Assembly (NCBI GenBank): GCA_021018815.1
Contig: JAITYX010000025.1
Location: 4,822,001-4,886,000, forward strand
From: Talinum fruticosum
Lineage: Eukaryota; Streptophyta; Magnoliopsida; Caryophyllales; Talinaceae
Direction: 5' to 3'
Length of the DNA: 64,000 nt
A model generated the notes under the pieces. That model was not told the DNA's origin. It made no database searches and saw only the letters and a program-made list of their open reading frames with translations. This document shows, piece by piece, positions 54,084 to 64,000 of this stretch; position 1 is the first letter of the stretch, and every line of letters begins with the position of its first letter. Made by a program: the position numbers and the translations under genes.

Positions 54084-55400
54084 GCTTTGACTAATGTTCC
54101 AAGTACTTTCATGCATCTAATGAATAATGTTTTCAAACCATTCACTGGGAAGTTTGTTGTGGTCTACTTTGATGATATTCTTATCTACAGTTAATTAGAA
54201 ACTTGTGTTTTCGATTCAAATGGTTTTGAAGATTTAAAAGGTTTATGTGTGGATGATAAGGATTTTGGAACTTTATACCAAGAATGTCAAGCTCGACCTA
54301 AAGGTGAATTCCCAATCCAAGGAGGATACTTATTCAAGGGTATAAGATTGTGTGTGCCTAGTTGTGGCACGAGGGAGTTGATTATCGAGAGGTACATTCA
54401 GGTGGTTTAGCTGGCAATTTTGGAGAAAATAAGATAACTCGACGCTCAAGGAGCACTTTTTGTAGCCGAGCATGGATAAGGATGTACAAGACATCATCAA
54501 GAGATGTGTGGTATGACAATATGCTAAGAGTCATTCCTTACCTCGGGGCTTTACACTCCACTGCCTGTTCCAACTTAGCCCCGGGTCGATGTAAGTCTTG
54601 ATTTTATTCTAGGTCTACCTCGGACTCGTAAAGGGAAAGATTTTATTCAGGTGGTTGTTCATCGATTTTTAAAGATGGCTTACTTCACTGCTTGAAACAA
54701 AACCAATGATGTTACACTCGTTGTTGATTTATATATCAAAGAAGTGATGAGATTACATGGGATCCCGAAAACAATGGTCTCGGACAGGGATGCAAACTTC
54801 CTTAGTCATTTTTGGGTCACCTTGTGGAATAAGCTCGGAACTAAACCGAAGTATAACACTACTTGCCATCCCTAGACAGATGGGCGGACCGAGGTCACCA
54901 ACGAAGTTTGGAAGTCCTACTCGAACCTTGATCAAGTCTAATTCTAAGGCGTGGGATCGACTTCTTGCACATGTTGAGTTTGCTTACAATCGCACGCTAA
55001 GCAAAACTACCAATGTGTCTCCATTCAAAGTTGTGTATTGTGGGGAACCACTGTCACCACTTGATCTAAACCCAATAGTTTTTGATAGAAGGCCTCATAC
55101 CGATGCGATAAAGAGAGTCGCTCAAATTCAGGAGCTACATGAGAAGGTGAAAGCAAAAATTGAGCAAGCTAATCTAACTTACCGGACTAGCGCTAACGTA
55201 AACCGCACGAAGATGGTTTTTTAGCCAGGTGATCTCGTTTGGCTCCACATGAAGAAGGAGCGTTTCCATTCTAAGCGCAAGTCTAAGCCGATACCAAGGG
55301 CGAGATGTCCTTTTGAAGTGCTTGAACAAATCAATGACAATGCTTACAAGGTTAACTTGCTCGAAGATTATCGTCTGTCTCACCTACCTTCAATATTATC
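54084..55400 (+). pseudogene. Gypsy element 2 RT end and integrase
   Basis: Begins with the RT catalytic FDD box ([12 protein letters not shown], 54155-54192). RNase H is absent: within about 60 bases the sequence is at the integrase zinc-finger region (GGYLFKGIRLCVP, 54325-54360; HSGGLAGNFGENK, 54395-54435). Integrase core: [17 protein letters not shown] (54595-54645), [19 protein letters not shown] (54760-54815), TDGRTEVTNE (54880-54905) carrying the DDE residues. 54757-55224 is the longest open stretch. The end (LHMKKERFHSKRKSKPIPRA to AYKVNLLEDY) is the GPF/Y-type C-terminus, after an in-frame TAG at about 55222. Confidence 0.85.
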
Positions 55401-55469
55401 AATTTATCTCCTTACTTAGAAGATAATTCACTCGAGAATTGAGGGAAAATTCTTTTCAAGTCGGGGATG

Positions 55470-56475
55470 ATGATGAGGAGAGCACCCCAAGACATATTCT
55501 AACTATTAATAAGAACCAGCCAAGTGTCACTCGACAATTCCGAGTCCTCGGAATCTCATCGCTGAGTCCTCGCTTTAGCACAAGTCTCAAGAGAGTTTTG
55601 ACAAAACATCAAAATACTTGTCTAGCTTCTCGGACATGAGTAAAAGGGCCAAACAAGACTGAAGTTATTAAGAGATAATAAGTGTAAGTTGATCTTTTAC
55701 GAGTTGACGAGTCTTCGGAGCTCGGACCATTTCGCAGCCTACACTTAGATGTACTTAGACATCTTCAGCTGAGCTAAAAAGGGAAAGTTTAAGGATTAGA
55801 ATGCATAGAGAATGTGGTGATATTGACTACAGCTGTCACCATTCTCGGAATTGTACTATTTCTTACTATTCACGTTGGTTGGTTCTTTGGTCCCATCCAT
55901 TTTCTACTCGTCCTATTTTTAGCCGTAATAATCCTACGTTTTGTCCTTCTTTTTGTCCTTTATTTTTGCTGAATGCATCACGACCTTTGGATTAAAAAAA
56001 AGGGATTTATAACCCTTGGATTAGAGTGACACAACCTAGATTAAAAGGCTCTATAAATATGTATTTGCCTTTGCTTGTAAGAGAAAAGCCTCATTTTGAA
56101 TATTGGCTATATGGTAAGCAAAGTTAAGCTGAGCTCCTTTCAACCCGTAAATTCTCTTTTGCTTGTCTAGTTAGTGGCGTAACAGGCTGCAGTGTTTGAA
56201 GAGTCTAATTATACTTAGAGTGGTGTGACTCTATCTCTAAGTGTGATTAGTGCCCTAGTTTTATCCTTTATGGTGTGATTGTATCCTTGGGTAAATCTAG
56301 TTTACCTTGTTACCTTAGTGATGGTTTCCGTAGTTAATCATCTTTCATAGAGTGACTAGCTATGTTCTTGGTATCTCACTACCTAGTTGTTCTTTCCGAG
56401 TCCTTTGCTAAGTCCCTCAACTCTGCGTCTATTCATACTCTTTTTAGGATCGGTATAGCCTCGCCATCTCGGCAA
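55470..56475 (+). repeat. 3' LTR of gypsy element 2
   Basis: Copy of 51184-52074, starting TGATGAGGAGAGCACCCC just after the integrase end, with the TATA box CTATAAATATG at about 56050. It ends near CCTCGCCATCTCGG; the exact end is uncertain because the last bases differ from the 5' copy. About 100 bp longer, mainly near 55850-55980. Confidence 0.8.
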
Positions 56476-56667
56476 ATCAACTATGACAACCTCGAGAGTC
56501 CATGCTAGATGACCGACACCAATTAGTTAGTTTGGTAGTTGAAACCGGGGCCTAGACACCTCGCTGGGCTTAGCTCCTAGTCCAGGAAGCTATGACTATT
56601 TGAGCCATTAAGCTTTGCAGAGATCTATTTTTTATTTACTTTTTCGTTTAAAAATACATCCCAAGAA
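56476..56667. other. Short interval between two elements
   Basis: No coding sequence or recognised repeat. Confidence 0.4.
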
Positions 56668-56839
56668 TTAGGGTATGTTTGGTTGGGGGCAAATCATTTT
56701 ATCGGAAAATGATTTTTCGATTTTTATGTGTTTAGTACCGAAATTTCAGAAAATTATTTTTAGAGAAAATGGATTTTCTCCCTAAAAAAGAAATTATTTT
56801 CCCCTTTCAGTAGAGGGAAGTTACGTTTTCCTTCTCTCG

Positions 56840-57045
56840 CTCCCTTTACTCCCTTCCCCGCTCCACCTCTCTCTCTCTCCAGTCTCCATCTTTGCTCTAC
56901 CTCTCTCTCTCTCTCTCTCAGTCTCCATCCTTGCTCGGCTCCCTTTCAATCTCCGAGTCTCCATTCTTTCTCGGCTTTCTCTCTCTAGTCTCCAAGCCTT
57001 CCTCACATAGTAGTGTTTCTCCCTCCTCGCTCGAGACAGCTTCTT
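56840..57045. repeat. CT-rich leader of the Harbinger element
   Basis: Imperfect repeats of CTCTCTCTCT with AGTCTCCATC(T/C)TTGCTC (about 56880 and 56920). Openings in this stretch follow composition. A donor-like CG|GTAAGA at about 57080 suggests a leader intron whose acceptor would be TTTTAG just before the ATG at 57910. Confidence 0.5.
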
Positions 57046-57909
57046 CACAAAACTCTCTGTCCATTGTTTTCAATTTCGTCGGTAAGACACACTCTCTTTC
57101 ACTTTTTGGTTCAGTTGTTTCTATTTTAGGGCTTTGGTTTGCAAATTTTAGCGTTTTGGTTTGCCAATTTTAGGGTTTTGGTTTTTCAATTTTCACTTTG
57201 CTTGTGCTTGTCGAATTATAGGGTTTATGACTATGGAGTGCTGAATTAAAGCAAGCATTTTTCATTGTCTTTGTCTTTCATCTGCTAGTCTCTTCTCTAG
57301 TAAAACACACACTCTTTCTCTTTTTGATTTAGTTACTTCTATTTCAGAAATTTTGTGTTTGATTTTGGTTTGCAAATCTTAGGGTTTATATTTGTCTTGC
57401 AAAAGAAGTTGCCATTGTATTATATTGTATGAATGTTTGTGTAAGATGGTGCTTTAAAAAGTTTGTATCACATTGTAATATCAAGTGTATGATGTTCTAT
57501 TATATATGTACTCAAAATCCATTGTCTTCAGTCTTTCTTTTTAGTATGTATTGCATCTACTCTTCATGGCAAATTAAATTTCAGAAAATTGCTAGGAAAC
57601 CGTAATTAAAAATTCATAAAATTTTGTTGAAATTGTTGCTATTAATTTTTATTCTTTCCCCTCAATATTTTAACTCGACTTAGATGTAAGAAAATCACAA
57701 TTCATTATCTCTTGATTATCCAATCAATACACATCAAAGATACACATTGGATATGTTTGTAGAGGACAATCTACACTTGAGCTTATTAAAACTATAAGCA
57801 TTTATGATTTTCTTTAACCCGAAAGGGCATTCTAATGAAACTCATTCCTATATCATTCATGCTTGTTTATTCTCAAAGTATCTCATTAAATGTTATGTTG
57901 TGGTTTTAG

Positions 57910-58830
57910 ATGGCCAGTGAATCAAATGAGGAAGAAGTTGTGCTTATTAGTGCTTGGGGGCTATGAAAGCATTTCTTAGAAACTATAAGAGATAATAAAC
58001 CGAAAGTGAACATAGCATTCCTCACATCCCACTTCAACCTCTTGATAATAGATATGATGTGAGAGAGAGTTACATCAATAGTGTTTTGTATTGTAGGGAC
58101 ACTCATTGCCTTAAGAAAATCAGAATAAGGTTGGGTGCCTTTTTTAGATTGTGTGAAATTATTAAAGAGAGGGGTCTTCTTAGAAACACAGTGTATGTGC
58201 GTGTAAAAGAGAAGCTTCTAATGTTTTTGTATTTAATAGGACACAATGTGAGGTTTAGGGCAATTGGTGAGAGATTTCCATTCTATTTGGATTGTGCATA
58301 ATTATTTTTATTCAGTTTTGGAGGCCATCTTAAATTTGTATCCCGATTCCGTGAACCCTCCCGGCTCCTCAACTCCATCCAAAATCTCAAACAACACTAG
58401 CTTTTCTCCATGGTTTGAGGATTGTACAGGAGCTTTAGATGGAACACATGTACAAGCATTTGTGCCAATTGATGATCAAAATAGGTATAGGAATACAAAA
58501 GGTATGTTATCCTAAAATGTTGTGGTTGCCGTATCATTTGACAACCTCAAATTGACATATGTCCTAGCTGGTTGGGAAGGCTTAGTATATGATTATGAAG
58601 TGCTAAACGATGCACTTTCAAGAGGATTTCATGTTCTAGAAGATATAGTTTGGCCTGAAAATTTGTTCTAATACTTAGGGTTTTTGTCTTATGTGAATTT
58701 AATACATAGAATTTTGAAACATTAACTTTTGTAGGGATGTATTTTAAGCTAGATGTCGCTTACGCCCTTCGAAAACGTTTTCTTCCCCCATATAAGAAAG
58801 TCGAGTTATCAATGTTTTATTATTAATTTC
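57910..58830 (+). pseudogene. Harbinger (HARBI1-like) transposase
   Basis: DDE nuclease of a PIF/Harbinger transposon. The ATG at 57910 follows an acceptor AG. A frameshift precedes DVRESYINSVLYCRDTHC and GAFFRLCEIIKERGLL (58050-58190). EKLLMFLYLIGHNVR and a second frameshift lead to HNYFYSVLEAILNLYPDS. The catalytic entry FEDCTGALDGTHVQA is at 58415-58460, NRYRNTKGM at 58482-58506, LAGWEGLVYDYEVLNDALS at 58564-58620, and LDVAYALRKRFLPPYKK at 58750-58800. A stop follows GMLS, and a short intron or insertion (58665-58736) lies before the last block. Family order is complete to the third catalytic region, but the C-terminus is missing. Confidence 0.85.
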
Positions 58831-59496
58831 ATTATCCGCCTTAAATAACAGTCTTTTAGGTTAGTTTTAGGAATTTTATTTTAATATAATTTTGAGTCTT
58901 TATATATTTTAATTTTCGGACTATTTTTTCGTCAGTTTTTATTATTTTTGAGTCAATTTGTTAGAAATTAGTTTTAAAATAGTTTCTTTTATTATTTTTC
59001 ATGTTTGATCTTCTTTTAGGGTTTAGATAGAGTCATAGTTTGATGTGATTAAATTTAAGAATTTTTAGAATTAATTTGATAATTTTTCAGATTTAATTCT
59101 TGAATTTAATTATCTGTAGATTTTTAGTTAAATAATTTCATAAATTCGGTTTTAAATTTTATTTTAATATTTTTAGGGTCTGGTTAGGTCTAGAAAATTA
59201 GTGTTAATATTCTAGGTAATTTTAGTATTTATTTTCGTAATTAATTTAGTGCAGAATTTTAGTTATTTAATTTTCTCGTTTTAGAATTTGTTTATTTTCT
59301 GCTTTAGTTCTCTGTTTTAATTATTCTAAAAAATATACGAAAATATTTCTGGGTTATTATAGTTTTGTTATTATGTATAAATTATTTATTTAGTTAGATA
59401 ATTTTTTATGATTTTTAGTTATTGATTTTTTTAGTTTATATTTTTTATTTTGTTTTTAAGAGTAGTAAATTTAATTAGATTAAAGCTTGCATGGTA
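58831..59496. other. AT-rich interval, no gene seen
   Basis: Very T-rich on the plus strand with TTTTAG/TTTAGG words at short distances. No ORF; it may be the eroded LTR of another element. Confidence 0.4.
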
Positions 59497-60075
59497 TTAT
59501 ATCTTTCCTCGTGGATGCTTCATATCTTATAGCTTGTATTTCTTTAATAACTCCTTGGTGTACTTAGATTGATGGACATAGATTCCATCCTTTTCTTCTT
59601 TGATTTGCATACCAAGGAAGAAATTGAGTTATCTCATCATGCTTATTTGGAACTTATGACTCATTAACTCGGAAAACTCTTGGCATAGAGATTCATTAGT
59701 AGCTCCAAAAATAAAATCATCAACACATATCCGAATGATAAGAAAATCATTCCCCTTAGTTTTTGTGAAAAAGATTTTTGTCAATCTAACCTCTTTTGAA
59801 ATCATTTTCAACCAAGAAATTGTTTAGTCTTTCATACCAAGCTTTGGGAGCTTATTTGAGACAATATAAAGTCATTTGCCATTTGAAAACAGAACTTGGA
59901 AATTCCGAGTTTTCAAATCCAGGGGTTGCTCAACATGAACCTCTTCTTGAATATAACCATTGAGAAATGCACATTTGACATCCATTTGATATAGCTTGAT
60001 GTTTATATTAGATTCAAATGCTAAGAGAATTTTGATTACCTCAATCCTAGCAACAGTGCAAGTAGAAAAATAGTA
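59497..60075 (-). pseudogene. Copia RT fragment (minus strand)
   Basis: Reverse transcriptase core in reverse orientation to its right neighbour. Minus strand: ATVARIEVIKILLAFES, LYQMDVKCAFLNGYIQEEVH, IRICVDDFIFGATNE (YVDD site as CVDD), FSELMSHKFQISMMR, and the uninterrupted SKYTKELLKKYKL at about 59510-59550. That last point is where the inner copia element was inserted in the outer one, so this fragment serves as the empty-site reference. It ends in mid-domain on both sides. Confidence 0.85.
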
Positions 60076-60104
60076 TAAACAAGAAAAGAACCTTCTCGTC
60101 ATTT

Positions 60105-60560
60105 TTTATGTCTTGATCATCCAAAATTGTCGAAGAATTGTCAACAAAAGTTTTGTTTTTGTTACGAACTTGATGTTGATAAATCCAAAAATCTAGAAAT
60201 TCATTCCGGACAATTGAACCTTATCGAATCTGTTTCTTTTTAATAACCAAGAAGAACGGTAAAGTTCTCGGAATCCCGAGCATGGTCCCATTCACTCGCA
60301 TGAAAAGAGGACTGAGCCCATACTAGTTTACAGGAAAAAGCCTTCTCAACCTGTTTACAAAAGAAAAGGTTTCCAAAGAAAAGAGACATAGACTTAGTTT
60401 TTAAAAAGAAGATACATAATTAGATCAAACCCAAAATCATTCAATCTAGGTTCCCAAAAGTGCTCTTCCTCAAAGAAAGACCACAGTAAAGGCGAGTTAC
60501 TAGGTTTGAAAGAGGAAGTGAGAAGGGTTGGTTTGTTTCGTGTTATAGATGACTCGAAAC
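60105..60560 (+). pseudogene. Copia gag tail and gag-protease spacer
   Basis: A gag C-terminal remnant near 60110-60170 and a basic, lysine-rich spacer 60270-60540 (YRKKPSQPVYKRKGFQRKE) corresponding to 35160-35260 of the inner element. It leads into protease. Frames are broken. Confidence 0.6.
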
Positions 60561-62400
60561 GTAAGGGTCACCAGTAATTAGACAGTGGATCGCACACGCC
60601 ATATGTCCGGAGACTCGGGACTCTTCGCAAAGTTACAAGATCTCGAAGGGAGGAAAAGTCGCATTTGGAGACAATAGCAAAGGCAATATAGTTGGGATTG
60701 ACAAGATTGGTTAAGGAAACAATTCAGTCGATCCCGTCTACCTTGTGAAAGACCTTAAGTACAATCTCCTTAGCATATCTCGGCTTTGTGACAAAGGTCA
60801 AGAGGTAAGATTCACTCGGACCAACTACTACATTGCTGATGTAGTCACCAAAGAGACAAAGCCCTCGGGTTTAAGGTCAAGTAACACTTATACCATTCCT
60901 CTTTCATATTCTTGTCAAAATTTATCTTGCTTAAAAGTATTCTTTAATGATGATTCGTGGACATGGCGTCATAGACGAGGTCATATTAGCATGCATACTA
61001 TCAAGAAGCTTGCATTTACCTAATCGTGCATTTAAGAAAGATAAATTTGTGATACATGCACAAAAGGGAAGCAAGTCGGATCATCTTTCAAACCACTCAA
61101 AACTATGTCTACATCCAATGTGCTTGAGCTGATTCACATGGATTTGTGTGGAGAAATTCCCATGAAAAGCTTAAGAGGTAAATCATATGTGCTTCTTATA
61201 ATTAGTGATTATTCACAATTTACCTGGGTGTGTTTTCTCGGGAACAAGAATAAAGGCTTCCAAGAGTTGACTAGGATCCGTAGGAAAATTCATGTGGAGT
61301 ATGAGACTCGGATTAGAAGAATTCGAACCGACCATGGAAGGGAGTTTGATTACTCAAAATTTTCGGACTTCTATGACAAGAATTGCATCTCCCACAACTT
61401 CTTTGCACCAAGAACTCCCGAACATAATGGAGATGATGATTGAAAATGATTTACCTTACTATTTATAGGCTGAGGCAATCACCACAAAAACTATACACTC
61501 AACGGATGCTTAATCGGACCCATCCTAAAGAAGATAACCTATGAGTTAAACAAGGGAAAGAAACCCAACATTTCCTACTTCAAACTATTCGGATGTAAAT
61601 GCTTTGTGCATAGCAATGGTAAGGAACATCCGACGAAGTTTGATGGTAGATCATATGAAGGTATATGTCCGGGTTACTCATATCATAGTAAAGCTTATCA
61701 TGTGTTTAACAAAAGAACTAAAAAAGTGGAATAAAGCATCCACGTTGTCTTTGATGAGATTGATCTTGGCAGGATAAGTGAATCCATATTCTCGGACCTC
61801 AAGCTTAACAGAGATGAAGATGACATTGCTAAGGATGAACTCAAAAAGAGTCCAAACAGAGGAACCGAGGTCGCTAAAAATGAGGCAACTCATAATGCTT
61901 TGACTCGTAATGAACAAGTGCAAGAGCCAGCTTAGAGTGTTGAAGAACATGTTAATGTAGAAGCTCAGCGAGAGCAACCAACCGAAGATCAACCTATTCA
62001 ACCAACAAACTTAGTTAACTAGAGGACAAGTAGAGCATTCAAATACGCATCTAGTCACCCACTTGAGAAAGTACATTCCGATATCAACACCGGGGTATGA
62101 ACTCATTCTTCTTTACAAAATGTATGTGCATTCTCTACATTCATATCATTAACTAAACCTAAAAATGCACTAGAAGCCTTAGCTGAACCTGAATGGGTAG
62201 AGGCCATGCAAGAAGAGCTAAATCAAATTGACAGAAACCAAGTATAGACTCGACCAAACGACCTTTTGACCACCCTTTAATAGGAACCAAATGGGTTTTC
62301 AAGAACAAACTGGATGAGGAAGGGTTGGTAGTTAAATAAGGCCGATTAGTTGCTCGGGGTATAACCAAGAGGAGGAAAGAGGAAAATTATTCGCATTAAC
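60561..62400 (+). pseudogene. Copia protease, integrase and RT start
   Basis: Protease site near 60580-60610 (DSG followed by SHTPYVRRLG in another frame). VYLVKDLKYNLLSISRLCDK to 60810. Zinc-finger part HRRGHISMHTIKKLAF ends at 61020. 61105-61443 has LIHMDLCGEIPMKSLRGKSY, FTWVCFLGNKNKGF, IRTDHGREFDYSKFSDFYDK and the HNFFAPRTPEHNG box with the catalytic Asp and Glu region. 61540-61740 has ISYFKLFGCKCFVHSNGK and PGYSYHSKAYHVFNKRTKK. The linker is acidic, and RVT_2 starts near 62170 (EWVEAMQEELNQIDRNQV) and breaks off at about 62400 after PNGFSRTNW. Best preserved integrase of the window, still with frameshifts. Confidence 0.85.
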
Positions 62401-63520
62401 CTCTCTCTACATCACAAGCTTTCGATGTTCGGACCTTGAACTTAAACCCCATTCCTTTCAATGAAATCGCTAACGATTTCTTTCACAAATACGCCATAAT
62501 TATTCCAAAGTTTAGAAAGAACATTTGTGTGACTCGGATGAAGTCCGAAGCCGGACTTCTTTATTTTATTCCGATGAGAAAAATTTTCTATTTCTATCCT
62601 TCCAAGGAAAACCCCAACATCAAGGTTCTTAAAGTTCTTTATGACATTCTTGAAGGGTATGTGCTTGACCTCTTCCCTTTTATTATTGAGCAAATAGCTT
62701 CTATTCCTACCTATTAGAAGAAACCTCTTCTTGATTTTAGGGCTCTGCAGCATCGCTGTGTTTACTCATTTCAAAGTCAATCTCCCTAATGATCCACTCT
62801 AATGTCTTGAGTCATGTGTCCGTATAGGCAGGAATGAGCTAATTGGTCTAGGATACTAGGAAACTTAACTTCGTGTCTAGATTCATTCTTTTGAGCTTCC
62901 ACCTCCTCCTAAGAGTCAAAACAGTTCTATGGAATGACTTCGTAAGGTGGCGTCTCGGTTTGGTGCTCTTGCTAAAGTGTTACAATTAACTCTTGGCACA
63001 TTCTAGGCTTTCATGCCTATTTTGACTCAGCTTCGAGCTTGGCTTAGAAGCGATTGATCGTAGTCAAGCCCTGGTTAATGAGTTGAAAGAAGTCATCAAG
63101 CAACGCCAAGATGAGATTTGTTGTCTTCATGAGCATAGATCAAAGGATACCGAGGACTTAGAGTCTCACTTTATAGAAGAATCATCCTCGGAGTCCTCTA
63201 GTGCTTCTAACTCTAAGTTAGAAGAAGAATAAGAAGAAGAAGATGAAGAAGAAGAAGAAGAAGAAGAAGAAGGAGATGATGAAGAAGAAGAAACTAGAGC
63301 GAGGCCAAGCTGAAGGCCATAAGAGAAGGAACCTAAGGTAATTTCATCGAACACACCGAGTCTACCTCGAAGAGGTTGGGGATGTTGGTCAATCCCCGGC
63401 TGAACCTTCTACATAACCATCTCAAGCTGAAGAGGTTGAGGGCTCGAAGAGAAGATAGAAGAAGCAGTACCTGCGGTACGCAGGAGTACAATTCAACTTT
63501 CGGATTGAACTCTTCTTTTC
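62401..63520 (+). pseudogene. ORF X, third copy
   Basis: The same extra gene in a plus-strand element. 62436-62717 encodes NPIPFNEIANDFFHKYA, RMKSEAGLLYFIPMRKIF and YDILEGYVLDLFPFIIEQIA, matching the other two copies. 63055-63180 encodes LEAIDRSQALVNELKEVIKQ and further charged heptad-like sequence, a probable coiled coil. 63185-63300 is an acidic tract caused by a (GAA)n run with one stop in it. The N-terminal part was lost with RT/RNase H at the 62400 junction. Confidence 0.65.
63228..63296 (+). repeat. (GAA)n microsatellite in ORF X
   Basis: A run of GAA/GAT codons giving a poly-glutamate stretch; reverse-strand serine runs are an artefact of it. Confidence 0.9.
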
Positions 63521-63950
63521 TAGAAGAAGAAGCAACATAACTAAATCCTCGTTTTGTCCAACATTTCGTATGTCTTTTCCTCCCTACTAAATTCATTTGA
63601 TGAAATACATAGGGGGAGAGAAAGGCTAGATAGATGTTTGGTTTAGTGGGAGTTCATTGTATGTTTATTTCATGTCTTTGTAGTTATTTTTTTCGGGAAT
63701 ATATCATTATCTCTCGAGCATTATTGACTTCTATTATTCGGATCTCTTTATTTATGCTTTGATTTTATGCTCTAGTAATTGATTTTATGCTCCGATGATT
63801 TTGCTCGACATATATTTTTTGCATCAATATGCTCTTACAACGAATTCTAACTTAGTTTAACAAAGAACATTTTATAATCATTTGTTTCGAGTAATAAAAA
63901 CTTAACTCTCCGAACATCTAGCTTCTATCTTAAGTGTTGAAAGCCATTCA
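63521..63950 (+). other. Spacer between ORF X and the purine tract
   Basis: Non-coding. A purine-rich word ATAGGGGGAGAGAAAGG at about 63609 resembles an additional internal polypurine tract, which occurs in Sireviruses. Confidence 0.5.
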
Positions 63951-63965
63951 TCAAAAAGGGGACAT
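63951..63965 (+). other. Polypurine tract of the plus-strand copia element
   Basis: AAAAAGGGGACAT immediately before TGAAGACTCC. Compared with the family AAAAGGGGGAGAT it carries two changes. Confidence 0.8.
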
Positions 63966-64000
63966 TGAAGACTCCGGTGTAACTCTCCATCTCTCCATGA
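63966..64000 (+). repeat. Start of copia 3' LTR
   Basis: TGAAGACTCCGG agrees with the U3 end of the family LTR (TGAAGACTCGG on the sense strand of LTR-G). Only 35 bases lie in the window. Confidence 0.75.

Larger units (their letters stand above)
51184..56475 (+). mobile_element. Ty3/gypsy element 2 with both LTRs, rearranged
   Basis: Plus-strand element: LTR, gag, protease, RT, integrase, LTR. RT before integrase identifies gypsy. The RT core is inverted (53637-54083) and RNase H is missing. The two LTRs share blocks throughout but differ at many positions, so the insertion is old. No chromodomain was recognised behind integrase. Confidence 0.85.
56668..58830 (+). mobile_element. PIF/Harbinger DNA transposon, 5' end and transposase
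   Basis: The left end is TTA (56668-56670, the usual three-base target) followed by GGGTATGTTTGGTTGGGGG, a PIF-like terminal repeat. A CT-rich leader with a possible first intron and a HARBI1-type transposase follow. No matching right terminal repeat was found; sequence after about 58830 is unrelated AT-rich DNA. Confidence 0.7.
60105..64000 (+). mobile_element. Plus-strand copia element, Sirevirus-like, cut by window edge
   Basis: Sense order: gag tail, protease, integrase, start of RT, ORF X, purine tract, 3' LTR start at 63966. It is the only plus-strand internal region of the family in this window. Most of RT and RNase H are missing at about 62400. The 5' LTR and most of gag are absent on the left, where a minus-strand RT fragment adjoins. 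Confidence 0.8.

Noticed and set aside
63166..63354. Minus-strand poly-serine opening
   Set aside because: Antisense of the (GAA)n repeat in ORF X.
1..64000. tRNA, rRNA or other structural RNA genes
   Set aside because: No cloverleaf-like sequence with A and B boxes or rRNA core motifs was noticed. tRNA-related words are only the primer-binding sites of the retroelements. A tRNAscan run would settle it.

Overview
The window is nuclear DNA of a land plant, most likely a eudicot. It is almost entirely decayed, nested transposable elements plus one truncated host gene. There are no operons, ribosome-binding sites or compact gene order. Every element class recognised is a plant class: Ty1/copia with long LTRs, Ty3/gypsy, CACTA, PIF/Harbinger, LINE, and MITE or foldback elements. 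The only cellular gene is a GDSL esterase/lipase 3' part with a plant-style intron. No intact, full-length transposable-element ORF survives; most calls are pseudogenes rebuilt from frameshifted pieces, and edges without an LTR terminus, TIR or splice site are accurate to some tens of bases.

Layout. 1-8276: copia element 1 (minus strand) inserted into the protease region of an older copia element 2 (minus). 8277-12708: AT-rich DNA with a roughly 1 kb MITE-like element, a 260-bp foldback element inside it, and a block of 16-bp-type repeats. 12709-13773: GDSL gene remnant. 14095-15902: LINE fragment and a plus-strand copia LTR. 15903-18395: 5' half of a CACTA transposon. 18396-20660: deleted gypsy element (plus). 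20661-22387: microsatellite, copia gag N-terminus and its LTR.

22631-46075: the main structure. One minus-strand copia element with 3' LTR 22631-23826 and 5' LTR 44589-46075 was split by two later insertions. A second copia element of the same family (27184-37553) lies in its reverse transcriptase, and a 3.1-kb gypsy-type solo LTR (38440-41566) lies between integrase and reverse transcriptase with a perfect TTGGT target duplication. The inner copia element itself carries a gypsy LTR remnant, which holds another copia solo LTR (29628-31333). The outer element sits in the gag of a still older copia element (46076-48439).

48440-51183: mostly unassigned. 51184-56475: a gypsy element with both LTRs whose reverse transcriptase core is inverted. 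56668-58830: a PIF/Harbinger remnant. 59497-60075: a copia RT fragment. 60105-64000: a plus-strand copia element running off the window into its 3' LTR.

The main copia family has LTRs of about 1.4-1.7 kb (TGAAG...CTTCA), a purine tract of the AAAGGGGGAGAT type and a zinc-knuckle gag. It also carries an additional ORF ('ORF X') between RNase H and the 3' LTR, seen three times, with a conserved N-terminal domain and an acidic C-terminal part. Long LTR, tract sequence and third ORF point to the Sirevirus (SIRE/Maximus) lineage. ORF X is the least explained coding feature here. I found no previously undescribed host system; the interest lies in the element family and its rearrangements.
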